11,729 nt of DNA from NCBI GenBank assembly GCA_000991205.1, contig LBRC01000018.1, positions 1 through 11,729 of the forward strand. Reading direction: 5' to 3'. The notes below the pieces were generated by a model. It worked only from the letters and a program-made list of their open reading frames with translations, did no database searches and was not told the origin of the DNA. This document shows positions 1 through 5,422 of this stretch, in pieces. Every line of letters starts with the position of its first letter. Position 1 is the first letter of the stretch. The translations under genes were made by a program, and so were the position numbers. Source of the DNA: Parcubacteria group bacterium GW2011_GWA2_36_10 (lineage in GTDB: Bacteria > Patescibacteriota > Patescibacteriia > UBA1558 > GWA2-36-10).

Positions 1-2077
1 CACCAGCTTTGTCGAAGATCACGACGCGTTGGTTAGCTGGATCGATTAAGTACAAGTATTTGGCGCCAGCAAAGGTTTTGATGATGGCTTTAGCGCCGAT
101 TTGAGGATAAGGCTGATGATAATCAAATTTTTGGATATTACCTTTATTTAGTTTATTGATTTGACCGTTGTCTAGGACAGTATAGAGGTCGCCATCGACT
201 GCTAAGCTGCTAGCATTGCTCAAGTCTAGATTAGCTTTTAGCCAAGCTTGGCCGTTAGCGAAAGTGTTATTGCTTTGTGGATATTTGAAGATTTGTTTAG
301 CTTGTTTATCTAGGACATACATGTTGTTGCCATAGATGGCTAGATCTTGGATGCTGATGTTTTGTGTATTTTGACTAAAAGAAAAGTTTTCTTTTAGTTT
401 GTCTTTTAAGTTAAAGACTTGATAGCCGTCAGCATTGTGTAAGATTAAGCGATCTTCATTTGGCCAGTCAGCTAAAGAGTCGCCGTTTGCTAGTGGCGTC
501 AAGACACTCAAGGCTTTGTCTTGCAAGGCATAGAGATTAGCTTGGTCCAAGATGTAGAATTGACCATTTTTTTGCACGATTTTTTTCGGATTTTGGAGAG
601 TGGAGAGGTCAAAGAGTTCTAGTGGCTCTGGTACATAGTTGATACGGCGGACTTTGTTGAGCAATCTGGCGGTTGTTTCTTTGACTAAGGCTAATTCTTC
701 AGCTTGGGGATCAGATTTAGCCTGGATTTTGCCTAAGAGATCAGTGACTTCGAGTAATAAGCTTTCAGCTCTTTTATCATCCTTGTAGATTAAACTAGCT
801 TCTACTTCATTTAAAGTGTTATTGATCTGATTGATGGTATCGCGGTAGCTAGACTCTTTGTTTTGTTCGGATTTTTTCTCGGTCAAAAATACTAGGCTTT
901 GTAAAAAGATTAAAAGTACTAAGCTTAAGCCTAAAATAGCGATTTTCTTTTGCCAACGTAAAGAATTAAATTGTTTTACTTTAGTTTCTAGTTTTTGGTA
1001 GCCTTGGTTTAATACTAAGCTTAAGCCTAAAATAGCGATTTTCTTTTGCCAACGTAAAGAATTAAATTGTTTTACTTTAGTTTCTAGTTTTTGGTAGCCT
1101 TGGTTTAAGAGTTCTTGTTCTTTTTCGCGACGGAATTTTTTAGAAAAAATAAATAAATAAGTCTTTTTTAAAAATAAATAAATAGTTTTGAAAATAAAAG
1201 CGATTTTGCTAAAAAAATCTCCGGCTTGAGTAAAAAACCAAGTAATTTTTCTGATAGTCGGCACATTTTGTAAAGCACTTTTGTCAAAGACGAGTTTGGT
1301 TTTTACTCCAGGCTTAATGGCTTTTGGTGATGACTTGATGTCTGGTTTTGGTTCGTCTTCTAAGACTTGGCTTTCTAGCGCTTCTATGGCAGTTTGAGGA
1401 CTTTCTTTGACAGGTGGATTAAATTCTAGGTCATGAGTACTAGCATATTTTACAAAAATACCATTAAAACTGACAAAATCAGGCACAGTAGCAAGTAAAG
1501 TTTCTATTTGTTTAACAGTGCCTTCTGGACTATATTTTTGAGTGATGGTGCGGATTTTTTCTTTAGCGATATAGTCAAACAAAGCGTCGGAGGATACCAC
1601 GAGAGCATCTCCTTCTTCTAGCTGACCAGAGATGATGTCCGAAAATATTTTAGCCGGATTGATTTTTGGATTTTTGTCCAAGATTTGCGAAATTTTGCCT
1701 TGTTGAAAAAGATAGACATTGCCAGAGCCTACGCCAGCTAGATAAATAGCATTGTTTTGCGTGATGCCGACTATTAGGTTCAAATTAGAAAACCAGTTTT
1801 TGATTTTGGCCGGAGCAAGATCTGGTAAGAGCTGGTTTAATTTTTGTAAAATCTCTTCCAAAGTATTTTCCGCATTTTGACTCTGACTTTGATAAAAATA
1901 TTCGCTGACGGCGCGCATGATTTGGTTAGCGATAATTTGTTGGTCAAGTTTTTCTTTTGCTAGTTCGATGCTTAAAAATAATTGTCCATTTTCTGTTTTC
2001 TCACTTAAAAAAAGGCCAGAGACCTGTCGGGAGCTTAAATGATTGTGGATAAAGAGTTTTTGGGTACTTAAAGACAT
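1..2077 (-). CDS. Membrane protein with degenerate PP2C-like domain and external propeller-like domain (partial)
   Basis: Read on the minus strand from ATG at 2077 to the window edge: 692 codons with no stop, so the C-terminus is missing. Residues 1 to about 215 resemble a PP2C phosphatase fold: GVGSGNVYLF at 115-124 matches the family's GVGDSRxYL strand, EGDALVVSSDALFD at 155-168 matches GDxLLLxSDGLxD, and SFNGIFVKY near 203 sits where the DNxT strand should be. Several metal-binding aspartates are absent (S118-G119 and F204 at the expected places, no N-terminal DGxGG), so phosphatase activity is doubtful. A basic linker leads to a transmembrane helix at about 378-398. After a helical stretch (about 400-455), the rest is rich in repeated short beta-strand-like segments (YILD, YALQ, YVLD, YTVLD, YLID) resembling a beta-propeller, presumably extracellular. 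It is divergent from the regulator at 2131. The domain assignments come from motif reading; the product's role is unknown. Confidence 0.7.
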   Translation of the reverse strand, partial: MSLSTQKLFIHNHLSSRQVSGLFLSEKTENGQLFLSIELAKEKLDQQIIANQIMRAVSEYFYQSQSQNAENTLEEILQKLNQLLPDLAPAKIKNWFSNLNLIVGITQNNAIYLAGVGSGNVYLFQQGKISQILDKNPKINPAKIFSDIISGQLEEGDALVVSSDALFDYIAKEKIRTITQKYSPEGTVKQIETLLATVPDFVSFNGIFVKYASTHDLEFNPPVKESPQTAIEALESQVLEDEPKPDIKSSPKAIKPGVKTKLVFDKSALQNVPTIRKITWFFTQAGDFFSKIAFIFKTIYLFLKKTYLFIFSKKFRREKEQELLNQGYQKLETKVKQFNSLRWQKKIAILGLSLVLNQGYQKLETKVKQFNSLRWQKKIAILGLSLVLLIFLQSLVFLTEKKSEQNKESSYRDTINQINNTLNEVEASLIYKDDKRAESLLLEVTDLLGKIQAKSDPQAEELALVKETTARLLNKVRRINYVPEPLELFDLSTLQNPKKIVQKNGQFYILDQANLYALQDKALSVLTPLANGDSLADWPNEDRLILHNADGYQVFNLKDKLKENFSFSQNTQNISIQDLAIYGNNMYVLDKQAKQIFKYPQSNNTFANGQAWLKANLDLSNASSLAVDGDLYTVLDNGQINKLNKGNIQKFDYHQPYPQIGAKAIIKTFAGAKYLYLIDPANQRVVIFDKAG
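917..1108. repeat. Perfect 96-bp tandem duplication, two copies, in frame
   Basis: Bases 917-1012 are repeated without a single difference at 1013-1108; identity breaks at 916/1012 and at 1013/1109. The unit is 32 codons, so the reading frame is kept. In the minus-strand protein it duplicates residues 324-355 as 356-387 (LNQGYQKLE through ILGLSLV). The duplicated piece covers the basic juxtamembrane segment and the first half of the transmembrane helix, so the first copy leaves a short hydrophobic stub ending in NQG and only the second copy continues into a complete helix. The lack of any difference means either a very recent event or an assembly error. Confidence 0.97.
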
Positions 2078-2105
2078 TTACATTTCGTTCAAATAATATT
2101 ATACT
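2077..2105 (+). promoter_or_regulatory. Promoter of the winged-helix gene
   Basis: TTTACA at 2077-2082, a 17-base spacer, then TATACT at 2100-2105. The predicted transcript start near 2112 gives a leader of about 19 bases before the ATG at 2131. The -35 box touches the first base of the divergent gene's start codon, and the -10 box overlaps that of the opposing promoter. Confidence 0.65.
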
Positions 2106-2126
2106 ATATTTGAATCTTTTAGTAAA
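2098..2126 (-). promoter_or_regulatory. Promoter of the minus-strand membrane gene
   Basis: On the minus strand, TTTACT (2126-2121), a 17-base spacer, then consensus TATAAT (2103-2098). The expected start near 2091 gives a leader of about 14 bases before the ATG at 2077. The -10 box shares four bases (2100-2103) with the -10 box of the plus-strand promoter, so polymerase should not be able to open both at once. Confidence 0.65.
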
Positions 2127-2130
2127 TAAA

Positions 2131-2736
2131 ATGCTTGAACAAATATTTGGGTCAGCAGCCAGGACAAAAATCATAAAATTTTTTTGTTTGCATAGCGAAG
2201 AAGAGTTTTTTGTCCGTGAATTAACTAGACTTTTGGGTACGCAGCTCAATTCTATTCGTCGTGAGCTGGATAATTTAGTTGACTTTGGATTTTTGTCTAC
2301 CAGAAACAAAGATGCAAAGCATTTTTATTTTGTCAATAAAAATTGCCCACTTTTACCAGAACTTAAAAATATAGTTTTTAAAGCTATCACTTTAGAGGAG
2401 ATGCAGGTGGCGCACAAGATGTCCAAAGCCACTGGCTTATCTTTATTACTTTTCACTGGCGTGTTGACCAATGTCAGTACCGGCACTGATGTTTTGATCG
2501 TCGGCAAGGTCAATAAAAATGATTTTTATAAATATTTGGAAAAAATCGCCGACGGTTTAAACGGCAAGTTGCGCTATACTTTTTTTACTAAAGCTGATTA
2601 TACTTATCGGACAGAGGTGACAGATAAGTTTTTATATGATATTTTGTCTCAAGCACACATTGTGGTGGTCGATAAATTAAATAAAGAAAATAACAAGCCT
2701 TTTGATGACTTTAATTTTAAACATTTTAGACAATAA
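2131..2736 (+). CDS. Winged-helix DNA-binding protein with degenerate nucleotidyltransferase-like C-terminal domain
   Basis: A protein of 201 residues. Residues 1 to about 60 form a winged helix-turn-helix: an opening MLEQIFGSAARTKIIKFF helix, then FVRELTRLLG and a recognition helix around QLNSIRRELDNL, followed by the wing with GFLST. The C-terminal part (about 95-190) contains FTGVLTN, TDVLIVG and a closing ILSQAHIVVVDKL. It resembles a MNT-type nucleotidyltransferase fold without its catalytic GS and DxD residues, an architecture I associate with Patescibacteria regulators. The ATG at 2131 is preferred over an in-frame TTG at 2110, because the TTG lies upstream of the predicted transcript start near 2112. 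There is no Shine-Dalgarno sequence. The position in a divergent promoter region suggests it may control itself and the opposing gene (inference). Its last 32 coding bases are part of a 34-bp repeat found again at 3319. Confidence 0.8.
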   Translation: MLEQIFGSAARTKIIKFFCLHSEEEFFVRELTRLLGTQLNSIRRELDNLVDFGFLSTRNKDAKHFYFVNKNCPLLPELKNIVFKAITLEEMQVAHKMSKATGLSLLLFTGVLTNVSTGTDVLIVGKVNKNDFYKYLEKIADGLNGKLRYTFFTKADYTYRTEVTDKFLYDILSQAHIVVVDKLNKENNKPFDDFNFKHFRQ

Positions 2737-2738
2737 AA
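2705..2738 (+). repeat. 34-bp direct repeat, copy 1
   Basis: A perfect match to 3319-3352, 614 bases further on. This copy encodes the end of the winged-helix gene (DDFNFKHFRQ and its TAA stop). It also contains, in another frame, the ATG that starts the tsaB-like gene in copy 2. Confidence 0.95.
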
Positions 2739-2742
2739 TCGT

Positions 2743-3315
2743 ATGGGACAAGTAAATATCAACTCAGTAGAAGTAAAAAAATCATTTTTAGAGACAATAT
2801 TAAGGAGTAAAATCTTTTGGATTTTTTTAATTATAACAGTTTGGTTTTGTGCAGCCTTTTTTATTGATCCAATTATTGCAATACCAGTCTCTCTTTTTAT
2901 GTGGCCTGCTGGCTTTTTATTTTTTTTGTTTGGCGATGGTGCATTGGAGGGTTCAGCTGGTCCAGGACAAGTAGATTTGTATTGGTTTAAATTGTCAATT
3001 TTTTTGGTTTTGTCCCTTTTATTTGCTATAGCGTATCCTTTTTTGATAAGATCTTTTAACAAAACGGAGAGTAAATTTTTAAAACCAAGCTACCTTGTTG
3101 GTTTCTATGTTATTTTTATTCCAGCCTCTTTAATGGGAGGTGTGACAGCAATGAGCTTGCTGACTTGGGGATTTTTTTGGACCTTTAAGAAGAATATAAA
3201 GAATATTACTAGTAAAAAATTATTTATTATCTCAGCAGTTTTTATTTTTTTACTTATATTGATTTTAACTGGCTGTAGTCAGATTGATTATAGCTATTTG
3301 CATGGTAGTATGTAG
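2743..3315 (+). CDS. Polytopic membrane protein of unknown function
   Basis: I do not recognise this 190-residue protein. It has about five or six strongly hydrophobic segments: roughly 24-41, 43-63, 82-102, 117-148 (long enough for two) and 160-178. A short polar loop (GDGALEGSAGPGQ, about 64-76) lies between the second and third, and basic patches KKS (12-14) and KKNIKNITSKK (149-159) flank the helices. The last helix ends LILTGCS; this looks like a lipobox but is at the wrong end of the protein to be one. The ATG at 2743 is six bases after the regulator's stop and has no Shine-Dalgarno sequence; the stop is the window's only TAG. The whole gene lies between two perfect 34-bp repeats, which suggests it was inserted between two genes that used to overlap. 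It is probably co-transcribed with the regulator. Confidence 0.75.
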   Translation: MGQVNINSVEVKKSFLETILRSKIFWIFLIITVWFCAAFFIDPIIAIPVSLFMWPAGFLFFLFGDGALEGSAGPGQVDLYWFKLSIFLVLSLLFAIAYPFLIRSFNKTESKFLKPSYLVGFYVIFIPASLMGGVTAMSLLTWGFFWTFKKNIKNITSKKLFIISAVFIFLLILILTGCSQIDYSYLHGSM

Positions 3316-3318
3316 CCT

Positions 3319-3352
3319 ATGACTTTAATTTTAAACATTTTAGACAATAAAA
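3319..3352 (+). repeat. 34-bp direct repeat, copy 2
   Basis: Identical to 2705-2738. Here the same bases are read in a different frame, as the first 11 codons of the tsaB-like gene (MTLILNILDNK). The match ends where the gene continues with its own sequence (G at 3353 against T at 2739). Confidence 0.95.
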
Positions 3353-3744
3353 GCGGCGCGTGGCGTTTATTTACTGATGGTGCTGAAAAAGTGCATGAAT
3401 TTGCTATGATTCAAGGTGAGGAAAATATTTTAGCTGAGCTAGATAATTTTTTAAAAAAAGCTAATTTTGAGCTAAAACAAGTAAAAGCTTTAGGCTTGAG
3501 TATTAAAGAGGCGAGTTTGACACAAGTGAAAGTCATTGTGACGATTATCAATACTTTGGGCTGGCAATTAAATATTCCGGTTTCAGCTAGCTTTTATTTG
3601 AGTTCTCCAGTGAAAGAAATTAATCAACAATTATTGGCTAGTTTAAAAAATAAATATGAGTTTACTAGTATTATTCCAGAATATAGCCGAGAAGCGGAGA
3701 TTACTATTAGTCAAAAAACACAGAATTTTGAAATAGAGCTTTAA
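3319..3744 (+). CDS. Reduced TsaB-like protein
   Basis: A 141-residue protein. The stretch from about 42 to 95 follows the TsaB pattern: FLKKANFELKQVKALGLSI matches the LLKKAGLxLxDLDxIAVG element, and the following NTLGWQLNIPVSASFYL matches the AxALAYALNIPLxGVSSL element. The GPGSFTGLR motif usually found between them is replaced by IKEASLTQVKV, and the protein is much shorter than typical TsaB (about 220-230 residues). TsaB is the non-catalytic partner of TsaD in making the t6A modification of tRNA. If this is a true homologue it may keep only the partner-binding half. The start ATG lies in the second copy of the 34-bp repeat, and the stop codon at 3742-3744 runs into the first arm of the palindromic element. 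The assignment rests on weak similarity. Confidence 0.55.
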   Translation: MTLILNILDNKSGAWRLFTDGAEKVHEFAMIQGEENILAELDNFLKKANFELKQVKALGLSIKEASLTQVKVIVTIINTLGWQLNIPVSASFYLSSPVKEINQQLLASLKNKYEFTSIIPEYSREAEITISQKTQNFEIEL

Positions 3745-3841
3745 AATACCCCCTCTCTTATCTCCCCCAGATCCCCGCGCAGGCGGGGAAGGGGGAGAAG
3801 GCGTTTCCGCCGAATGGCGGAAGCGACAGAGGGGGTATTTT
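3743..3841. repeat. Three-armed palindromic element A, probably also a bidirectional terminator
   Basis: A 14-bp perfect outer stem (3743-3756 with 3828-3841, AAAATACCCCCTCT and its complement) encloses two further hairpins. The first pairs 3761-3768 with 3791-3798 and, inside it, CCCCGC 3773-3778 with GCGGGG 3783-3788 around a GCAG loop. The second pairs 3802-3811 with 3816-3825 (one G-T pair) around GAAT. The element starts at the last two bases of the TAA stop of the preceding gene. Its A-rich left and T-rich right edges (TATTTTGTTT) mean it could terminate transcription from either side. Its G+C content is far above its surroundings. I see no flanking target duplication. Confidence 0.85.
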
Positions 3842-3847
3842 GTTTGT

Positions 3848-3995
3848 AAGCAGATGACGCTAAGCATTGTAGTCTAGTAACTCTGGAGCGCCTGCCTGCC
3901 GGCAGGCAGGTAGCGATAGAGTCTTGCTTGATTTATAGTAAGATTCTATCGTCCCGCTACGCGGGACTCCAGAATTACGTTAGCGTCATCTGCTT
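3848..3995. repeat. Four-armed palindromic element B
   Basis: The outer 16-bp perfect arms are AAGCAGATGACGCTAA at 3848-3863 and its complement at 3980-3995. The stem continues with 3877-3888 against 3967-3978 (11 of 12 pairs), after a 13-base bulge on the left side only. Inside are three side arms: a perfect 20-bp palindrome CCTGCCTGCCGGCAGGCAGG at 3891-3910; a hairpin pairing 3914-3928 with 3937-3951 (two G-T pairs); and TCCCGC-TAC-GCGGGA at 3952-3966. No start codon or coding pattern stands out within it. It lies six bases after element A and ends two bases before the -35 box of the HD gene. Together with element A this accounts for most of the gene-free stretch 3745-4045. Confidence 0.85.
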
Positions 3996-3997
3996 TC

Positions 3998-4026
3998 TTG
4001 ACAAAAGCCGGTTGATACCGTAATTT
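3998..4026 (+). promoter_or_regulatory. Putative promoter of the HD-domain gene
   Basis: A consensus TTGACA at 3998-4003 with a 17-base spacer to a weak TAATTT at 4021-4026. The expected start near 4033 would give a leader of about 43 bases to the ATG at 4076, longer than for the other promoters in the window. The -35 box directly abuts palindromic element B, which could influence it. Confidence 0.45.
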
Positions 4027-4036
4027 GAAGAGAATT

Positions 4037-4065
4037 GGAGGCACTTTGAACAACAAAACAGGGAG
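4037..4065 (+). promoter_or_regulatory. Shine-Dalgarno-like sites before the HD gene
   Basis: GGAGG at 4037-4041 lies four bases before an in-frame TTG (4046). GGGAG at 4061-4065 lies ten bases before the in-frame ATG (4076). Comparable purine-rich sites are missing before every other gene in the window. Confidence 0.5.
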
Positions 4066-4075
4066 AAAAACCAAG

Positions 4076-4813
4076 ATGTTCACCATGGAAGATTGGATTT
4101 CACTAGCCAAATCTTCAGCGCGTTTGCAAGGAGATTTGGGTAAGGTGCACAGATGGGTGCGACCAGAAGAAGTGATCATTGCTCCGGCAGTCACTTTGAG
4201 CAATGGTCAACCTAGAAGACCACAGCATGTTTGCCAACATCTTGTCGAGGCACAAGAGCTTTGTGATTTATTGATCCATATATTGACGCCTTATTTAGTA
4301 GAGCGTGGCCTGCATTTAGATTATGAACTTTTGCGACGGGCCGTGAGAGTACATGATTTCGGTGAGGGTGTGCATGCTCCACTAGGACGTGATATGCTTT
4401 TGGGTCAGAAGATCGATGGGCATGATAAGGCTGAATATGACTATTTTGTAGCATATTTAGCCGATAATTCTCCCGGCTTAATCGAGTGGCAACAGATGAT
4501 GTGTAGAGCCTTTCTGTTGCAGTTTTGCTTGAATGGCAACGCTTTGTTACCGCAAGAGATCCTGACAGATCTGAAAAGTAACAAGCGAATGGAAGCTTTA
4601 TTGTTTAACGCCATTGAGCGTTGGGGCTATTTCATTTATGCCTTGGAGCAATATCTGTGTTTTAGTAGCCCTATATTTTTGTTGGATGTTTTTGGCCGTA
4701 ATACTAGTCACTATGATAGTCTAGCGGCCGAACTGCCTGGTTTTGCTGAAGAAATTTGGACAGCTGAAGTGCGAGCTTGGCGTCTCAATTTTCTTTCTCA
4801 GCATGGACAATAA
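4076..4813 (+). CDS. HD-domain metal-dependent hydrolase-like protein
   Basis: A protein of 245 residues from ATG 4076. An HD-superfamily pattern is visible: histidines H51 and H55 in QHVCQHLVEA, the doublet H93-D94 with E97 in VHDFGEG, then HDKAEYDYF at 116-124. The HDxxE arrangement recalls the YfbR/HD_3 type 5'-nucleotidases, but the aspartate expected near D77 of YfbR is not in place and the last metal ligand is not obvious, so the substrate cannot be named. The start is uncertain: TTG 4025, TTG 4046 (close to GGAGG) and ATG 4085 are also in frame. The first 300 bases of the region (4081-4380) are about 47% G+C against about 32% in the start of mraZ (5041-5160). This is also the only gene with a clear Shine-Dalgarno sequence. 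It stands alone between palindromic elements and a terminator, which suggests a monocistronic gene of different origin. Confidence 0.75.
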   Translation: MFTMEDWISLAKSSARLQGDLGKVHRWVRPEEVIIAPAVTLSNGQPRRPQHVCQHLVEAQELCDLLIHILTPYLVERGLHLDYELLRRAVRVHDFGEGVHAPLGRDMLLGQKIDGHDKAEYDYFVAYLADNSPGLIEWQQMMCRAFLLQFCLNGNALLPQEILTDLKSNKRMEALLFNAIERWGYFIYALEQYLCFSSPIFLLDVFGRNTSHYDSLAAELPGFAEEIWTAEVRAWRLNFLSQHGQ

Positions 4814-4838
4814 ATGATCGTGAGCGGAACAGACTCAC

Positions 4839-4873
4839 AAAACCTCGCGCTAGTCGCGGGGTTTTCTTTTTAT
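4839..4873 (+). terminator. Intrinsic terminator after the HD gene
   Basis: An 11-bp stem (4839-4849 with 4855-4865, one G-T pair, core CCTCGCG/CGCGGGG) with a five-base loop CTAGT, followed by TTTTCTTTTTATTT. It separates the HD gene from the mraZ promoter 23 bases further on. A small extra hairpin (GTGAG 4820-4824 with CTCAC 4834-4838) precedes it. Confidence 0.85.
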
Positions 4874-4895
4874 TTAGTTTTCCACAGCTATTTGA

Positions 4896-4925
4896 TTGAC
4901 ACAGTGTTTTATGGTGGAGTATAAT
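4896..4925 (+). promoter_or_regulatory. mraZ operon promoter
   Basis: Consensus TTGACA at 4896-4901, an 18-base spacer and consensus TATAAT at 4920-4925. The predicted start near 4932 falls on the first of the MraZ-type repeats. This is the best-matching promoter in the window and should drive mraZ, rsmH, ftsL and ftsI. Confidence 0.8.
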
Positions 4926-4931
4926 GTATGC

Positions 4932-4961
4932 AAAGGGTAAGAAAGTGGTAAAAAGTGGTGA
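4932..4961 (+). promoter_or_regulatory. Probable MraZ operator: three 10-bp direct repeats
   Basis: AAAGGGTAAG, AAAGTGGTAA and AAAGTGGTGA follow one another with an exact 10-base period. MraZ proteins are known to bind runs of short GTGG-type repeats spaced one helical turn apart in front of their own gene (TGGG-type repeats in E. coli, AAAGTG-type in mycoplasmas). The position just downstream of the -10 box suits repression of the operon by its first product. Confidence 0.75.
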
Positions 4962-4987
4962 ATTTAACATAAGTCTTGTGGATAAAT

Positions 4988-5419
4988 ATGTTCATCGGTG
5001 AATATACTTACAATTTAGATGATAAAAACCGAATAGCTGTGCCAACAAAGTTTCGCGAATTTTTTAATGCTGGTTTAGTTATCACCAAAGGCTTAGATAA
5101 TTGTTTGTTTGTTTATACCAAGAAAGAATGGCAAAAATTAGTTGATCGTTTAGCCAATTTGCCGATCAGCCAAGCTAAATCTCGTGCTTTTTCTCGTTTG
5201 ATGCTCGCTGGCGCGATGGATTTAGGCTTAGATAAGCAGGGCAGAATAGTTTTACCTGATTATTTAAAGAAATTTGCTGGTTTAAATAAGCAAGTAGTGT
5301 TAGCTGGTTTATATAATCGTCTAGAAGTCTGGGATGCTAAGAAGTGGGAAAAATACCAAGTAGTTTCTGAAAAAGATACCACCGATATGGCTGAAGGCTT
5401 GGTAGACTTGGGTATTTAA
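4988..5419 (+). CDS. mraZ: MraZ, transcriptional regulator of the division/cell-wall cluster
   Basis: 143 residues, the normal family length. It opens MFIGEYTYNLDDKNRIAVP with the first DxxxR motif at D11-R15 (DDKNR). The second half of the tandem SpoVT/AbrB-like fold has DKQGRIVLPDYL, with the second DxxxR at D82-R86. MraZ forms ring-shaped oligomers that bind repeats upstream of the operon; three such repeats are present at 4932-4961. I chose the ATG at 4988, which gives the conserved MFxGEY beginning, over an in-frame TTG at 4976. There is no Shine-Dalgarno sequence. rsmH follows after three bases, so the two are almost certainly co-transcribed. Confidence 0.95.
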   Translation: MFIGEYTYNLDDKNRIAVPTKFREFFNAGLVITKGLDNCLFVYTKKEWQKLVDRLANLPISQAKSRAFSRLMLAGAMDLGLDKQGRIVLPDYLKKFAGLNKQVVLAGLYNRLEVWDAKKWEKYQVVSEKDTTDMAEGLVDLGI

Positions 5420-5422
5420 GCT

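Noticed and set aside
2110..2130. TTG at 2110 as the start of the winged-helix gene.
   Set aside because: It lies upstream of the predicted transcript start near 2112, and the family-like beginning MLEQIFGS starts at the ATG at 2131.
3232..3282. Lipoprotein signal: LILTGCS in the membrane protein.
   Set aside because: It lies at the end of the last hydrophobic segment near the C-terminus, not after an N-terminal signal peptide.
3743..3995. CRISPR array or an insertion sequence with a transposase.
   Set aside because: The repeats are inverted, not regularly spaced direct repeats, and no transposase or other coding sequence lies inside; I see no flanking target duplications.
3643..4203. Minus-strand open frames across the palindromic elements and the start of the HD gene.
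   Set aside because: They consist of palindrome translation and the antisense of real genes, with no start signals or recognisable domains.
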